From contig NZ_CP024123.1 of the NCBI RefSeq assembly GCF_002736105.1, positions 3,092,001 through 3,156,000 on the forward strand: a stretch of 64,000 bases of DNA. The letters run 5' to 3'. The notes below the pieces were generated by a model, which made no database searches, had not been told where the DNA came from, and worked only from the letters and a program-made list of their open reading frames with translations. Origin of the DNA: Solibacillus sp. R5-41. Its GTDB lineage: Bacteria; Bacillota; Bacilli; Bacillales_A; Planococcaceae. Below, piece after piece: positions 36,329-46,058 of this stretch (positions within the stretch are counted from its first letter, which is position 1; the number at the start of each line of letters is the position of its first letter). Made by a program: the position numbers and the translations under genes.

Positions 36329-37033
36329 TCACTTTTCATAAAAAGAATTCAAAATCTCGCCCTTTTCTGAAATGTGTAAGGCATTTAATTGCCCACCATA
36401 GCAGCAGCCACCATCAATACCTATATATTTGCAATCTTCACTAATCCAAATATCATCTTGTTCATGAATAAACTTTAATGGTGTATGCCCAAACACATTC
36501 ACATATGGCGTTTGATTTTCTTTTAAGTAATGGTTACGCATCCATAAAAAATTATCCTCATTGGATTCATCCAAATTGTCATAAGCCGTTTCAAAACCAG
36601 CATGTGTTAGTAAAACGCCACCTACAACGACATATAACTCAGCACTTTCTATAAAGGCGATTTCCTCATTGAACTTTTCCTTTATGACAGCAGCTTGTTC
36701 AATCGGGTTTAACGCTTTTGTTTCATTTGGCAATTGATTTAAAAAAGAATCCATTGTTTGACGCCCACCATTTCGAAAATAAAAATCTACATTCGCTTCT
36801 GGTAATGTTAAATAGTTCAAAAACATAACCTCATGATTCCCCTTACAAACAATAACCTGTTGCCCATAAGTTTGCTTTAAGTCCATTACTTTTCGAATCA
36901 CATCTAATGACTGTGGACCTCGATCAATCATATCGCCCAAAATCACCAATTTACTTTCCATATCCCACTTATTAATTAAATGTTCAAATTGCTGATACAT
37001 CCCGTGAATATCACTTACTATGAATAAATTCAA
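36329..37033 (-). CDS. Metallophosphoesterase, PrpE/ApaH-like Ser/Thr protein phosphatase family
   Basis: A 234-residue calcineurin-fold phosphoesterase. All PPP-family metal motifs are present: SDIHGMYQQF (GDxHG equivalent) near 7-16, LGDMIDRGP near 33-41, KGNHEVMF near 66-73, and later LTHAGF and GHTPL. These enzymes are either protein phosphatases or symmetrical dinucleoside tetraphosphatases; sequence alone does not decide. It stands alone. The 419 bases upstream (37034-37452) contain no gene or structure I can support. Confidence 0.88.
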   Translation of the reverse strand: MNLFIVSDIHGMYQQFEHLINKWDMESKLVILGDMIDRGPQSLDVIRKVMDLKQTYGQQVIVCKGNHEVMFLNYLTLPEANVDFYFRNGGRQTMDSFLNQLPNETKALNPIEQAAVIKEKFNEEIAFIESAELYVVVGGVLLTHAGFETAYDNLDESNEDNFLWMRNHYLKENQTPYVNVFGHTPLKFIHEQDDIWISEDCKYIGIDGGCCYGGQLNALHISEKGEILNSFYEK

Positions 37034-37452
37034 TGCCGTTCAGTCCTTTTTTGATTTTATGTTGGTTAATTTATTATGTAATACATTGGTTATTTCTTTC
37101 ATTTATGAAGTACGAGTTACCTAAATAATATCTCCATAAACTTACAAAAACAACCTAAAAAGGTAAAAACAACACAAAACAAAGAGTTTCTTGCCTCTCA
37201 ATTCAAAATTCAACATCCAATATAATGGGCAAAAGACATGACTTTTTATTAATAATACAGGCAATAAAAATGCAAAATCACGTTAAAAATTACACCTTTC
37301 GATGCCATTCCCCTTCTTCCCGGATTATCTAAACACATATATTTATTTCAACATTTTCTGAACCCCTCAAACAATTCTCATTGTAAATACAACTTTTTAT
37401 CTTTTATAATAGAGTTAGAATATTACACTAAAAAAGCAGGGGGATTATACAA

Positions 37453-38148
37453 TTGCTAGTTAAATCCGAGCAAGATTTATTGAAATTGTTAGATACTCTT
37501 TTGAGAGAACCTCAAAGTTTTTGGGATGATTTTTATCAAGATAAATTAAAACCAATTCCATTCTTTATTAATAAGCCAGATGAAAATCTAGTAGATTATA
37601 TAGAAACTGGAAAGATACAACCTAAGAAAGTTTTGGAACTGGGTTGTGGAGCTGGAAGAAATGCTATTTATTTGGCGAAACAAGGTTTTTCAGTAGTTGG
37701 AGTAGATTTATCAGAAAATGCGTTACACTGGGCAAATGAGCGAGCGGAGGAAGCAAAATTAGAAATTGATTTTATTCATTCGGATATTTTTGAATTAGAT
37801 CTACAAGAAAATAATTTTGACTTAATTTATGATTCAGGTTGTTTTCATCATCTTGCACCACATCGGAGAATTACATATTTGGAGCTAATACATAAGTTCC
37901 TTAAAACAGATGGATACTTTGCTTTATGTTCTTTTGAAGTGGGAGGGGCATATGGTGGTTCTGATATTTCAGATGAAGAAGTTTATAAAAAACGCACTTT
38001 AGATGGCGGATTAGGCTATACAGAGCAGCAATTAAAAGAAGTTTTTCAATCACTAAATGAAATTGAAATACGAAAAATGATACCTATGTCTGACCAAGAT
38101 AACTATTTTGGATTGGATGGTTTTATTGTTGGTTTGTTTAAAAAATAA
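37453..38148 (+). CDS. SAM-dependent methyltransferase
   Basis: A class I methyltransferase of 231 residues. Motif I VLELGCGAGRNAIYLAKQG is near 60-78, the acidic end of strand 2 is VVGVDLSENAL, and DFIHSDIFELDL is the third SAM contact; FDLIYDSGCFHHL follows strand 4. It resembles the thiopurine/tellurite (TehB-like) methyltransferase group. It starts at TTG 37453 after GGGGGATTATACAA. It converges on the Nudix gene across 27 bases. The substrate is unknown. Confidence 0.87.
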   Translation: MLVKSEQDLLKLLDTLLREPQSFWDDFYQDKLKPIPFFINKPDENLVDYIETGKIQPKKVLELGCGAGRNAIYLAKQGFSVVGVDLSENALHWANERAEEAKLEIDFIHSDIFELDLQENNFDLIYDSGCFHHLAPHRRITYLELIHKFLKTDGYFALCSFEVGGAYGGSDISDEEVYKKRTLDGGLGYTEQQLKEVFQSLNEIEIRKMIPMSDQDNYFGLDGFIVGLFKK

Positions 38149-38175
38149 ATTTTAAATAACTTTTTTAACCTTCTA

Positions 38176-38613
38176 TTATCGCGGATTATAGGAGGTTATT
38201 GTATGTGCGCAAAATTGACTCAAATAAATGGATTTTACATTTAAAGCAACCTCTTTAGGCACTACATTAATAGTTGACAGCATTTCTATATCTATCCACA
38301 TTGGTAAATAAGTGCCTCTGTCTTTACTTTCCTTAGTGAACTCTGCACCTTTACCAGTACCAAAAGTTCCATTAATTATTTCAACTAGATAAAAGTATTG
38401 TGTGCCATTAAATATAATTTTGGCAATACACTCCTTCACTTTAACTTCAACGCCCAATTCTTCTAAAGCTTCCCTTTTTGTTGCTTCTTCTGGTGTTTCG
38501 CCATCTTCTATTCCACCACCAGGAAACACATAATAGACTGAACCATCCTTCGTCCTTTTAATTAAAGCAATTTTATTATTTTCTATTAACACAACCGAAC
38601 CTCTATCTCGCAT
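38176..38613 (-). CDS. Nudix hydrolase
   Basis: The Nudix box G-x5-E-x7-REUXEEXGU is intact in GGIEDGETPEEATKREALEELGV. I start at ATG 38611-38613, preceded by AAGGGGG, giving 145 residues beginning MRDRGSVVLIENNKIAL. The longer frame upstream lacks a ribosome-binding site. Nudix enzymes cleave nucleoside diphosphates linked to another group; the specificity cannot be assigned. Confidence 0.88.
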   Translation of the reverse strand: MRDRGSVVLIENNKIALIKRTKDGSVYYVFPGGGIEDGETPEEATKREALEELGVEVKVKECIAKIIFNGTQYFYLVEIINGTFGTGKGAEFTKESKDRGTYLPMWIDIEMLSTINVVPKEVALNVKSIYLSQFCAHTITSYNPR

Positions 38614-38729
38614 AATTGTCCCCCTTATCATCATGAGTTTACATCTTCGCCAAACTAAAATACCACTGGTCATATCGTATCATAAGCGAAAGCACTTACC
38701 TAGATACGCTTTTTATATTAAATAAAATA

Positions 38730-38778
38730 AAAAAAGGCTACCACCAAAAGTCATTAAAATGACTTTTGGGGCAGCCTC
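38730..38778 (-). terminator. Terminator after the cold-shock gene
   Basis: AGGCTACCACCAAAAGTCATT pairs with AATGACTTTTGGGGCAGCCT, with a T run on the minus strand. Confidence 0.85.
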
Positions 38779-38798
38779 TTATGGTTACATCATTAAAA

Positions 38799-39002
38799 TT
38801 AAAGTTTTACGATGTTTGTAGCTTGTGGGCCACGTTGACCGTCTTCAACTGAAAACTCAACTTTTTGACCTTCGTCAAGTGATTTGAAACCGTCACCTTG
38901 GATAGCTGAGAAGTGAGCGAATACGTCGTTTCCGCCTTCAACTTCGATGAAACCGAAACCTTTTTCTGCGTTGAACCATTTTACTGTACCTTGTTGTGTC
39001 AT
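38799..39002 (-). CDS. Cold-shock protein, CspA/CspB family
   Basis: A 67-residue single OB-fold protein that binds single-stranded nucleic acid. RNP1 KGFGFIE is at 14-20 and RNP2 VFAHF at 27-31, in the usual frame [21 protein letters not shown] precedes the ATG. About 190 bases upstream (39003-39190) are AT-rich and leader-like, as is common for cold-shock mRNAs, but I cannot define a structure in them. Nothing else is visible to 39330. Confidence 0.96.
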   Translation of the reverse strand: MTQQGTVKWFNAEKGFGFIEVEGGNDVFAHFSAIQGDGFKSLDEGQKVEFSVEDGQRGPQATNIVKL

Positions 39003-39332
39003 TTAAATGACCTCCATTAATTGTATTAAATAATATCATTCTTCATCAAAAGAAAAAATCCACATATTACAAAAAGTATCGCCCATTACATGATTACTCT
39101 TTGTAATATGTGAATTTATTGTTTTCTTATAAACGATGTTATTACATTTATTATATATCATAAAATCCTGTTTGGCTAGTCCTAAAATAATTTTTTTTTT
39201 TAATAAACGTATTTATTTTGTTAAACATAGTTGTAGCCTTTTTTGCGTGCATAATTAATCAAATTAACATTGAACTAGTAAAGTACCACTAACAATGGCT
39301 TCTTCACTGAAAAAACGAAATCTACAATTAAT

Positions 39333-39377
39333 GAAAAAGCACTCAAATTGTCAGGATACCACTCACAATTTGGGTGC
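39333..39377 (-). terminator. Terminator after the DUF3243 gene
   Basis: GCACTCAAATTGT pairs with ACAATTTGGGTGC (39365-39377) allowing one G-U pair, with TTTTTCAT downstream on the minus strand. Confidence 0.7.
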
Positions 39378-39443
39378 AATTCATCTTTGGATGAGTCGAT
39401 TTTTTAACTTTTACTCATTAATTTATGAACAATCCACATAATA

Positions 39444-39749
39444 TTAAGCTTTCCTAACCATCTTAAGTAGCATATGTGCAAGCGTATGTTGTTCTTCTTT
39501 AGATCCGGCATTCCAAAGTTCCATTAACATATTCTCTTCTCTATTTCTTGGGTTTTCATGTTTGGAGAGATAATTTGCAACTAACTCGGTCGTTTTAGCA
39601 AGCTTCTCTTCACTCAAACCCATGTTTTCTCCCAACTCTACTTTTTCAGCAAGATACTGCTTAAATTGATTAAAGTTCCCTAAAATCTCATCTTTTGTTT
39701 CTTCGTTAATCTTAGCTAATTCTTTTTGTACTTTATCGTTCATATCCAT
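39444..39749 (-). CDS. DUF3243 protein, YmfJ-like
   Basis: A small acidic, helical protein of 101 residues. The blocks FNQFKQYLAEKVELGENMGLS, ANYLSKHENPRNREENMLMELW and SKEEQHTLAHMLLKMV match what I recall of DUF3243 proteins such as B. subtilis YmfJ, whose function is unknown. AAGGAG precedes the ATG. It is a single gene with its own terminator. Confidence 0.8.
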   Translation of the reverse strand: MDMNDKVQKELAKINEETKDEILGNFNQFKQYLAEKVELGENMGLSEEKLAKTTELVANYLSKHENPRNREENMLMELWNAGSKEEQHTLAHMLLKMVRKA

Positions 39750-39861
39750 TAAAAATCACTCCTTTTTGTGTTTGAATTTGTATTATGTCCGTAAAGCTTA
39801 TATTGTACTCGAGGAAATAAATCCATTTTACGGAATAGATTTTCAAAGTTAAAGCGCAATC

Positions 39862-39895
39862 AAAAAAACCGTATTCTTATTTTCAAGGAATACGG
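39862..39895 (-). terminator. Terminator after the photolyase gene
   Basis: CCGTATTC (39869-39876) pairs with GAATACGG (39888-39895), with seven T next to it on the minus strand. Confidence 0.75.
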
Positions 39896-39902
39896 ATAGA
39901 CT

Positions 39903-41342
39903 TCACATTTCGTTTTTAACTTCTTTATATGCTTCTAACGCACGGATTCTGGCAAATGAATGATCGATAATTGGGAGCGGATACGTCTTACCAAGTACTA
40001 CGCCAGCTTCAAGCAGTATATGTGCGGGCGCTTTCCACGGTTCATGGATATACTTCGAAGGGATGTTTGCAATTTCGGGAAGCCACTTGCGAATGTATTG
40101 GCCATCAGCATCAAATTTTTGACTTTGTATAATTGGATTGAATATACGAAAATACGGCGCCGCGTCAATTCCTGAGCCTGCCACCCACTGCCACCCCATC
40201 GCGTTACTAGCAGCATCAAAATCAACAAGCGTTTCTTGAAACCACTTAGATCCGTCGACCCAAGAAATGAGTAAGTGTTTAACTAAGAAAGAAGAAACAA
40301 CCATACGCACCCGATTATGAAGTGCACCCGTTTCCCATAATTCTCGCATCCCTGCATCAACAAGGGGATAACCTGTCATGCCTTTTTGCCATTTTTTCAT
40401 TTCTTCTTCGGTTCCCTGCCAAGGAAACAATTTAAATTTCTCACGTAATGGATCATGTATCATTGTAGGATAATGGATAAGCTGGTGATAAGCGAACTCC
40501 CGCCATATAAGTTGCCTTAGGAATGCATCAATGGAAGAATTCATGTATTTTTCCGGCTCTTCATCCGTAAGTCTCTTCGCAGAATACCACACTGACCTGA
40601 CACTAATATCTCCCCATACTAAATGAGGCGACAACAATGAAACCGCGAGAGCAGAGGGAATATCGCTTTTCTCTACATAATAATTAAGCCCTTTCTCCAC
40701 AAACTGTTCCCATCTAGCAATTGCCCCCTCTTCACCTGGCTTCCAGTGTTTATGAAATTTTTCATGCCAAGTCTTTGTCGGTAACAAACCAAGCTCCTCC
40801 ACTTGCAAAGAGGAGATTGGTTTTGCGTATGGAGCAATATTCACCGGGATTGGAAGTGGACGACTGACCAATTCGCGTATCGCTCTTTTCCAAAATGAGG
40901 TAAATACTTTATAAGGTTCATTTTTTTGATTTAACAAATCCATGGGTGTAAATAGCAAGTTTGATGAAAACGAACGAACTTCACTTACCTGAGAAAGCAG
41001 GTCACTAGTAATTGTACGATCCCGTCTAATTATTGAAGGCTCATATCGTTCACCAAAAAAGATAGCATCTGCTTGCGTTTGTTTAATAATTGAAGTCAGT
41101 TGTGCAAAACTACTGCCTTTTCTTAAAATTAGTGTCCATCCATGAGTTTTTAGTTTTTTTTCCAAGGCAATCAATGAATGATGAAGCCACCATCTCGCCG
41201 CTTCGCTTGTAGCATATTCACGTTCCTCTTCCTCCGACCAAATATAAACAGGAATGACCATCCCTTGCTGTGCAGCATTCCATAAAGCTGGGTTATCATG
41301 TAAACGTAAATCTTTCCTAAACCAAACGATTATTTTTTTCAA
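39903..41342 (-). CDS. phrB: Deoxyribodipyrimidine photo-lyase (class I CPD photolyase / cryptochrome family)
   Basis: This is a 479-residue enzyme that uses light to split UV-induced pyrimidine dimers. The N-terminal antenna-binding domain begins IIVWFRKDLRLHDNPAL. The C-terminal FAD domain has AFLRQLIWREFAYHQL, the DAGMRELWETGALHNRVRM segment and DFDAASNAMGWQWVAGSG...PYFRIFNP, all characteristic of class I photolyases, with Trp residues in the electron-transfer region. It starts at TTG 41340-41342 with GGATGAG upstream. It stands alone. A DNA-repair role is inferred; signalling cryptochromes are less likely in this lineage. Confidence 0.94.
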   Translation of the reverse strand: MKKIIVWFRKDLRLHDNPALWNAAQQGMVIPVYIWSEEEEREYATSEAARWWLHHSLIALEKKLKTHGWTLILRKGSSFAQLTSIIKQTQADAIFFGERYEPSIIRRDRTITSDLLSQVSEVRSFSSNLLFTPMDLLNQKNEPYKVFTSFWKRAIRELVSRPLPIPVNIAPYAKPISSLQVEELGLLPTKTWHEKFHKHWKPGEEGAIARWEQFVEKGLNYYVEKSDIPSALAVSLLSPHLVWGDISVRSVWYSAKRLTDEEPEKYMNSSIDAFLRQLIWREFAYHQLIHYPTMIHDPLREKFKLFPWQGTEEEMKKWQKGMTGYPLVDAGMRELWETGALHNRVRMVVSSFLVKHLLISWVDGSKWFQETLVDFDAASNAMGWQWVAGSGIDAAPYFRIFNPIIQSQKFDADGQYIRKWLPEIANIPSKYIHEPWKAPAHILLEAGVVLGKTYPLPIIDHSFARIRALEAYKEVKNEM

Positions 41343-41410
41343 CTATATCTCATCCTTCATATCGGTTCACGGTAGTATGTCCCATTTCGTTCATTTTCTT
41401 TGGAGGCATG

Positions 41411-41451
41411 AAAAAAACAAGGTAATCATCTTTAGATTGATTACTCTTGTC
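41411..41451 (-). terminator. Terminator of the ABC transporter pair
   Basis: ACAAGGTAATCA pairs with TGATTACTCTTGT with one bulge, with an A7 run giving T on the minus strand. Confidence 0.65.
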
Positions 41452-41484
41452 TATTTTTACTGACGGTATATAGTTCATTCATTT

Positions 41485-42156
41485 TTATTTTTGCTGAACA
41501 AGTACGCCATCCGTCATGTTGTAAACCTTGTCGCAATAATCTACTAGACGGATATCATGTGTGACGACAATGGTTGTTGTGTTTTTGTTTTTCGTTTCAT
41601 TTTTCAGTAGCTCCATTACTTCATAGGCACGGTCTGAATCTAGCGACGCTGTTGGTTCATCCGCTAAGATAATGGAGGGATTACTATATAATGCTTTGGC
41701 AATCGCCACTCGCTGACGTTCACCTCCAGACAAATCTGCCGGATATTTAGTTCGTAAATCACCAATCCCCAAGTCCCCATATAGCGCTTCGAGTTGAGTT
41801 TTTGTCATATTCTCTTTCTTTACTTGATCCAATAGCTTCAACTGATTGGCCACCGTTAAGAATGGTATTAGGTTGGAAGCTTGTAAAATGAAGCCGATTT
41901 CCTTCAACCGTATTTTTGAACGCTCTTTCTCATTCAAATCCGTTAAATTCTTATCATTAATGATGACATCACCTGAAGTAGGCGTAAGAAGGCCGCCGAC
42001 AATCGTAAGGAAAGTACTTTTCCCAGATCCAGATGGTCCGATAATCGCAATGAGTTCTCCTTTGTCCGCCGAGAAGTTTGTTTCCTTTAGTGCTTCTATT
42101 TGTTTATGACCACTGCCAAATGTCTTTTTCACTTGTATTAATTCTAAAACGCCCAT
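41485..42156 (-). CDS. ABC transporter ATPase, LolD/MacB/HrtA-like
   Basis: A 223-residue ABC ATPase. Walker A GPSGSGKST is near 40-48, the signature LSGGERQRVAIAKAL near 142-156, Walker B IILADEPTASLDS near 162-174, and the H-loop VVTHDIRL near 198. It starts three bases after the permease stop, so the two form one transporter. The pair architecture (short ATPase plus FtsX-type permease) is that of HrtAB-like haem efflux or MacB-type extrusion systems. No adjacent sensor is present to fix the substrate. Confidence 0.9.
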   Translation of the reverse strand: MGVLELIQVKKTFGSGHKQIEALKETNFSADKGELIAIIGPSGSGKSTFLTIVGGLLTPTSGDVIINDKNLTDLNEKERSKIRLKEIGFILQASNLIPFLTVANQLKLLDQVKKENMTKTQLEALYGDLGIGDLRTKYPADLSGGERQRVAIAKALYSNPSIILADEPTASLDSDRAYEVMELLKNETKNKNTTTIVVTHDIRLVDYCDKVYNMTDGVLVQQK

Positions 42157-42159
42157 CCT

Positions 42160-43227
42160 TTATCCCCCTATCGCTTTCAATGGATCAATTCGAACAATTG
42201 TCAGAACTGAGAACACCGCACCCATTATCGCAACGACAACTAGAACAACACCGTAAATAAGCATCGTTACAAGGTCGAATGCTACTGGTACCGCACTTGG
42301 TAAGAATGCACCGGTAATTAAGGTCAATACGAAACCGACAGCTACACCAATTGCAGCTAATAGGAACGTTTGAGCAATGACTGAGCGCGACAGATACATA
42401 TTCGAGATACCTTGTGCCTTCATGACACCGAACATACTGATTTTCTGTACGGTCAAAACATACAGGAATATGGCTACAATTACCGCTGAAATACCAAACA
42501 AGAAATAGATCATGAAGTTTAGTGTTAAATTCTGTTCCGTATAACCCGGCAAGTTTTGTATAAACGATTCAATTTCAATTAATTCCAGTGAGTCGTTTTG
42601 AGTAATAGCTGTTAGTTTATCATCACGAACGACGATTCCATTAATACTTTCTTTATATTTATCAGCCAAATCACCGTATTTCACACGATGAAATGTAGAC
42701 AGGTCCCCATACAGAACTGGCGCCGCATTAAATCTAGCTTGGTCTGTGAAGCCTACAATCGTTAATACTTCAGCAGTTGAAGACAATTGTAATGTATCGC
42801 CGATTTTAAACCCCTCTTCTTTTAATGCATCACTTGCGATCACTTCATTTTCTTTAGCAAACGCATCCCCTTCCGTCACTTCGGGCATAATGAATTCATC
42901 TTTGTTTATCCCAAAAATTGATACATTTGTCTTTTGTTCACCATTACCGGCGACAGCATTTATTTGGCCGATTACCGCCATTTCTTTGCCATTAACATCG
43001 CTTGTATCTTCAATTGTTAATGAGGATTGGTTTATACTCTTATCTGATTCCTCTGTCAAAACGATTGCTGTAGCATTCCATTTATCGACGGATTCCCGAT
43101 TCAAATTTTCCAGGCCAGTTGCAAGTCCAGATAGAAAGAATACTAAGTAGGATACGAGCATTAATACCCCAACAATTAATGTAAAGCGCAATTTATTTTT
43201 CTTAATTTCATTCAAGGCCAAAAACAT
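42160..43227 (-). CDS. ABC transporter permease, FtsX/HrtB-like
   Basis: A 355-residue permease with the FtsX topology: TM1 at about 15-37, a large extracytoplasmic domain at about 40-235 (with the MacB-PCD-like VASDALKEEGFKIGDTLQL region), then three helices near 236-260, 285-312 and 320-345 ending in RIDPLKAIGG. This ending and size are typical of HrtB/YxdM-type permeases. It is cotranscribed with the ATPase. The likely role is export of, or resistance to, a lipophilic or haem-like compound; this is inferred from architecture only. Confidence 0.87.
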   Translation of the reverse strand: MFLALNEIKKNKLRFTLIVGVLMLVSYLVFFLSGLATGLENLNRESVDKWNATAIVLTEESDKSINQSSLTIEDTSDVNGKEMAVIGQINAVAGNGEQKTNVSIFGINKDEFIMPEVTEGDAFAKENEVIASDALKEEGFKIGDTLQLSSTAEVLTIVGFTDQARFNAAPVLYGDLSTFHRVKYGDLADKYKESINGIVVRDDKLTAITQNDSLELIEIESFIQNLPGYTEQNLTLNFMIYFLFGISAVIVAIFLYVLTVQKISMFGVMKAQGISNMYLSRSVIAQTFLLAAIGVAVGFVLTLITGAFLPSAVPVAFDLVTMLIYGVVLVVVAIMGAVFSVLTIVRIDPLKAIGG

Positions 43228-43275
43228 TTTCTCACTTCCTTATCACTATAATTGAAAGGTTTATGGATGAAGCCT

Positions 43276-44718
43276 CTATGGTGTAGTTACTACTTTCAAA
43301 AGCGCTTCTGCAAACCTTTTGATACCTTCTTCAATCGAATCCTCATCTTCTCTTGCGAAAGTAAAACGAACAAATCCATTTTTAGATCCCATTGTAGAAC
43401 CAGGAACATACATGACGCCTCTTTTAATGGACTCTTCAAGTAATTCAATTTCATCATAATTTTTAAGAATTTTACACCATATATGAATACCACCGTTAGG
43501 AATAGAATACTCCACCTGGTCTTTTAAATATATATTAAGACTTTTAATAATTTTATTTCGCCTTTTTTCTAACTCTTTTATTAAACTTTCCATATGAACA
43601 TTGAAATTAGTTGATTCTAAAAAATCATTCGCAATCCATTGTGTAAAGCTTGAATGGCCAAAATCGATTTGCTGCTTTGCATCGGATAATCTTTCAATTA
43701 CCGGTGCTGGGCCGATGATCCAACCTATCCTTAATCCTGAGGCAACAATTTTGGATAAAGAACTAATGTATAATACGTTTCCGTTCTTATCTAATGATTT
43801 AAGGGTAGGTATTTTATCTCCTGAAAAAGCTGTTAAACTATAAGGATCGTCCTCTACTACTGGTATTCCAAGCTTTGAGGATGTTTCTAAAATAGTTTCT
43901 CTTTTCTTTATACTCATTAAGGAACCTGTTGGATTTTGAAAATCTGGATTTAAAAAAATCATTTTAATCCGGTGTTTCTTATATAATGACTGCAAATCTT
44001 CAGGGTTAATTCCATCCCGATCGACAGGTAGATAATGTATTTGTATACCTGCTGATTTAAAAATTGTAAGATTATAATTGTAAGAAGGATCTTCTATTGC
44101 TATTGCATCTCCAGGCTTTAATAAACATTGTACAATTAAATGCAATGCTTGTTGGGCTCCAGATGTTATAAGTATTGAAGTAGGATGAGTTTCGATTCCC
44201 CGACTTTTTTTCATGTGTTTTGTAAGGGTAGTTCTTAGGATTTCACTCCCCTGTGGATGATCGTATCCGAGGTTTCCAATAAAAGATCGTGTTGAGGTTA
44301 TCTCCCTTAAAAAGCTTTTTGGGAAAAGTTCTTCTGACAATTCACCAGTAGCTAAATTGATTAATTGATGATCAACAGCTTCTTTTCTTATTTTTTGTGT
44401 TACAGGTAAGTTTGGTAAAAAGGAGCCCGCCACAATATACCTATTCCAACTAGGTATCCGTTTTTTTGTTATACCCCAAATATCTTTACTAATAGTAGTA
44501 CCACTGCCTCTATTTCTTTCAATTAGCCCCATCGATTCTAATTCGTCATATGCATTCACCACAGTACTTCTATTTACATTCAGAACATTGGCCAAATGCC
44601 GTTCTGATGGTAATGGTTTATCAGGTGGAAATGTCCCATCCGCAATCCCATTTTCAATATATTGTGCGAGTTGTTTATAGATAGCTATTTTCGCTGTTCT
44701 ATCCGGTTTCCAATCCAT
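43276..44718 (-). CDS. MocR-family (GntR helix-turn-helix plus aminotransferase domain) regulator
   Basis: A 480-residue regulator. The N-terminal GntR-type winged helix spans about 10-75 (LPSERHLANVLNVNRSTVVN is the DNA-reading part). A fold-type I aminotransferase domain follows, with PLP-lysine Lys323 in ISSLSKIVASGLRIGW, NPDFQNPTG as the phosphate/pyridine contact region and EDDPYSL. Regulators of this type (GabR, PdxR) sense PLP or amino-acid adducts and usually sit divergent to their target gene. Two direct repeats lie upstream, but no target gene is visible there. Confidence 0.92.
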   Translation of the reverse strand: MDWKPDRTAKIAIYKQLAQYIENGIADGTFPPDKPLPSERHLANVLNVNRSTVVNAYDELESMGLIERNRGSGTTISKDIWGITKKRIPSWNRYIVAGSFLPNLPVTQKIRKEAVDHQLINLATGELSEELFPKSFLREITSTRSFIGNLGYDHPQGSEILRTTLTKHMKKSRGIETHPTSILITSGAQQALHLIVQCLLKPGDAIAIEDPSYNYNLTIFKSAGIQIHYLPVDRDGINPEDLQSLYKKHRIKMIFLNPDFQNPTGSLMSIKKRETILETSSKLGIPVVEDDPYSLTAFSGDKIPTLKSLDKNGNVLYISSLSKIVASGLRIGWIIGPAPVIERLSDAKQQIDFGHSSFTQWIANDFLESTNFNVHMESLIKELEKRRNKIIKSLNIYLKDQVEYSIPNGGIHIWCKILKNYDEIELLEESIKRGVMYVPGSTMGSKNGFVRFTFAREDEDSIEEGIKRFAEALLKVVTTP

Positions 44719-44801
44719 ATGTACTCACCTCATGATTTTATTCATCTTTTTTGCAGCCATGTAAGCTAAAAAACATAAATACTAATATAAATTCATCTGT
44801 C

Positions 44802-44842
44802 TTTAACCATCCACTTTATTATTTTTTTAACCATCCACTTTA
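44802..44842 (-). promoter_or_regulatory. Direct-repeat operator upstream of the MocR gene
   Basis: An identical 17-mer, TTTAACCATCCACTTTA, occurs at 44802-44818 and 44826-44842, 24 bases centre to centre (about two helical turns). Read on the minus strand it is TAAAGTGGATGGTTAAA. MocR regulators bind tandem direct repeats, and AAAGTGG-type half sites occur in PdxR operators (from memory). Confidence 0.6.
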
Positions 44843-45459
44843 GAAATCATACTAAATTTTCATGTAAGAACCTTGATTTTATGCCTATTCAAACCGATAA
44901 AACTATACTAAAAAAATTATTTAGTTTAAGAACATTTTGTGTTATATTTCATAAATTCTTGTGTTTCAAATTTTATAAAGCTATTATAAAAATCAATTGT
45001 GAATCAAAAATCCATACAAACCCATTACCCATAGTGCCCTAAAATGCTTCAAAGAATAATTAATAGGGGTTTGTTTATGAAAAATTTGGTTCAGATTAAT
45101 TGGTCTTTCTCTATTTTTTTGTTTTGATTTTAAAAGGACCTCAAACCTAGGTAAAAGCCAAAGATATTGTTTTTGAAAGGGAATCTTTCCATACATAATA
45201 GGTGGAGTATTGGTCCTGTTACTTGGTATGCCAGCAGGCAAAATACAATGTTCTTAGTTACCTACTTCCGTACTGTAACTATTCGAGGTGTTGTTATTGC
45301 GTTGTTAGCAGGTTTACATTATTATTGCAATCGTAACAATATCCGAAACATTATTTTGTATATTTTAGGGCAATTTCTAGGTAGGAAAGTAAATACTTAA
45401 TCATTAGAAAAAACATCTTGAGAGTTACCAGATATTATTAATGAAAGAGTTGATATGAT
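44843..45459. other. AT-rich gap, possibly a decayed membrane-protein gene
   Basis: No intact gene is supported. On the plus strand, FPYIIGGVLVLLLGMPAGK (frame at about 45180-45240) and, in another frame, VTYFRTVTIRGVVIALLAGL (about 45255-45315) look like membrane segments of one broken gene. A 77-codon open frame at 45167-45400 covers only part and has no good ribosome-binding site. This may be the lost target of the MocR regulator. Confidence 0.25.
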
Positions 45460-45882
45460 ATGTTTTGGATTTTAGTTATTTCGGTAATATTTTTTATTAT
45501 AAATTTTTTAATAAGTCCTCCGAGTTCACTAGTGACATGGACTTTAAGGAAATTTGCACTACATTCAAAACTTGATTCAAAAGATGTTATTGTAACATTT
45601 AATGGAAAGCAATTAGAAGGACAAGTAAAAAATAGATTTATTGAATATTTTAATGAAGCTTACATTTTAAAAAGACATTTTATTTTTAAAGGCAATGAAC
45701 AATTATTCCTAAATCCAGAGACTACCGTTACACCATTTATCATGAACGTAAAAAGAGGCAATAAAGTTTTTAATTTCTCAGTTTATTGTTCTGAAGATAA
45801 CATTGATGTAGTCAAGCAATACAAGAAAAAAGTTGAATCTTATAGTCTTAGTTCGGATGATTTAAAAAATTTTTCTATGTAA
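45460..45882 (+). CDS. Membrane-anchored YfmQ-like protein of unknown function
   Basis: A 140-residue protein with one N-terminal membrane helix (about 2-22, ending at ISPPSSLV) and a soluble domain. VIVTFNGKQLEGQVKNRFIEYFNEA, FLNPETTVTPFIMNVKRGNK and VDVVKQYKKKV-like text (IDVVKQYKKKVESYSLSSDD) resemble my memory of B. subtilis YfmQ. GAAAGAG precedes the ATG. It ends at a strong terminator. The function is unknown; the family assignment is tentative. Confidence 0.65.
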   Translation: MFWILVISVIFFIINFLISPPSSLVTWTLRKFALHSKLDSKDVIVTFNGKQLEGQVKNRFIEYFNEAYILKRHFIFKGNEQLFLNPETTVTPFIMNVKRGNKVFNFSVYCSEDNIDVVKQYKKKVESYSLSSDDLKNFSM

Positions 45883-46058
45883 AGTTAAGGATTATAGTAG
45901 CCTATATTTTATGAAAACAGCATAATCTAAAAAGTTGTAATTGTCTCGTGTCCGTTACTTTTAGTAGAAAGTGTGTTTTATATAGCGCTTACTTAATGAT
46001 TGCGTAGGGCTCATATATTACACAACCACCAAACTCTTAAATAGACGTTGTGAAACAT

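Noticed and set aside
44993-45241. An 82-codon minus-strand frame
   Set aside because: There is no start signal; the composition is that of AT-rich non-coding DNA and competes with equally weak plus-strand frames.
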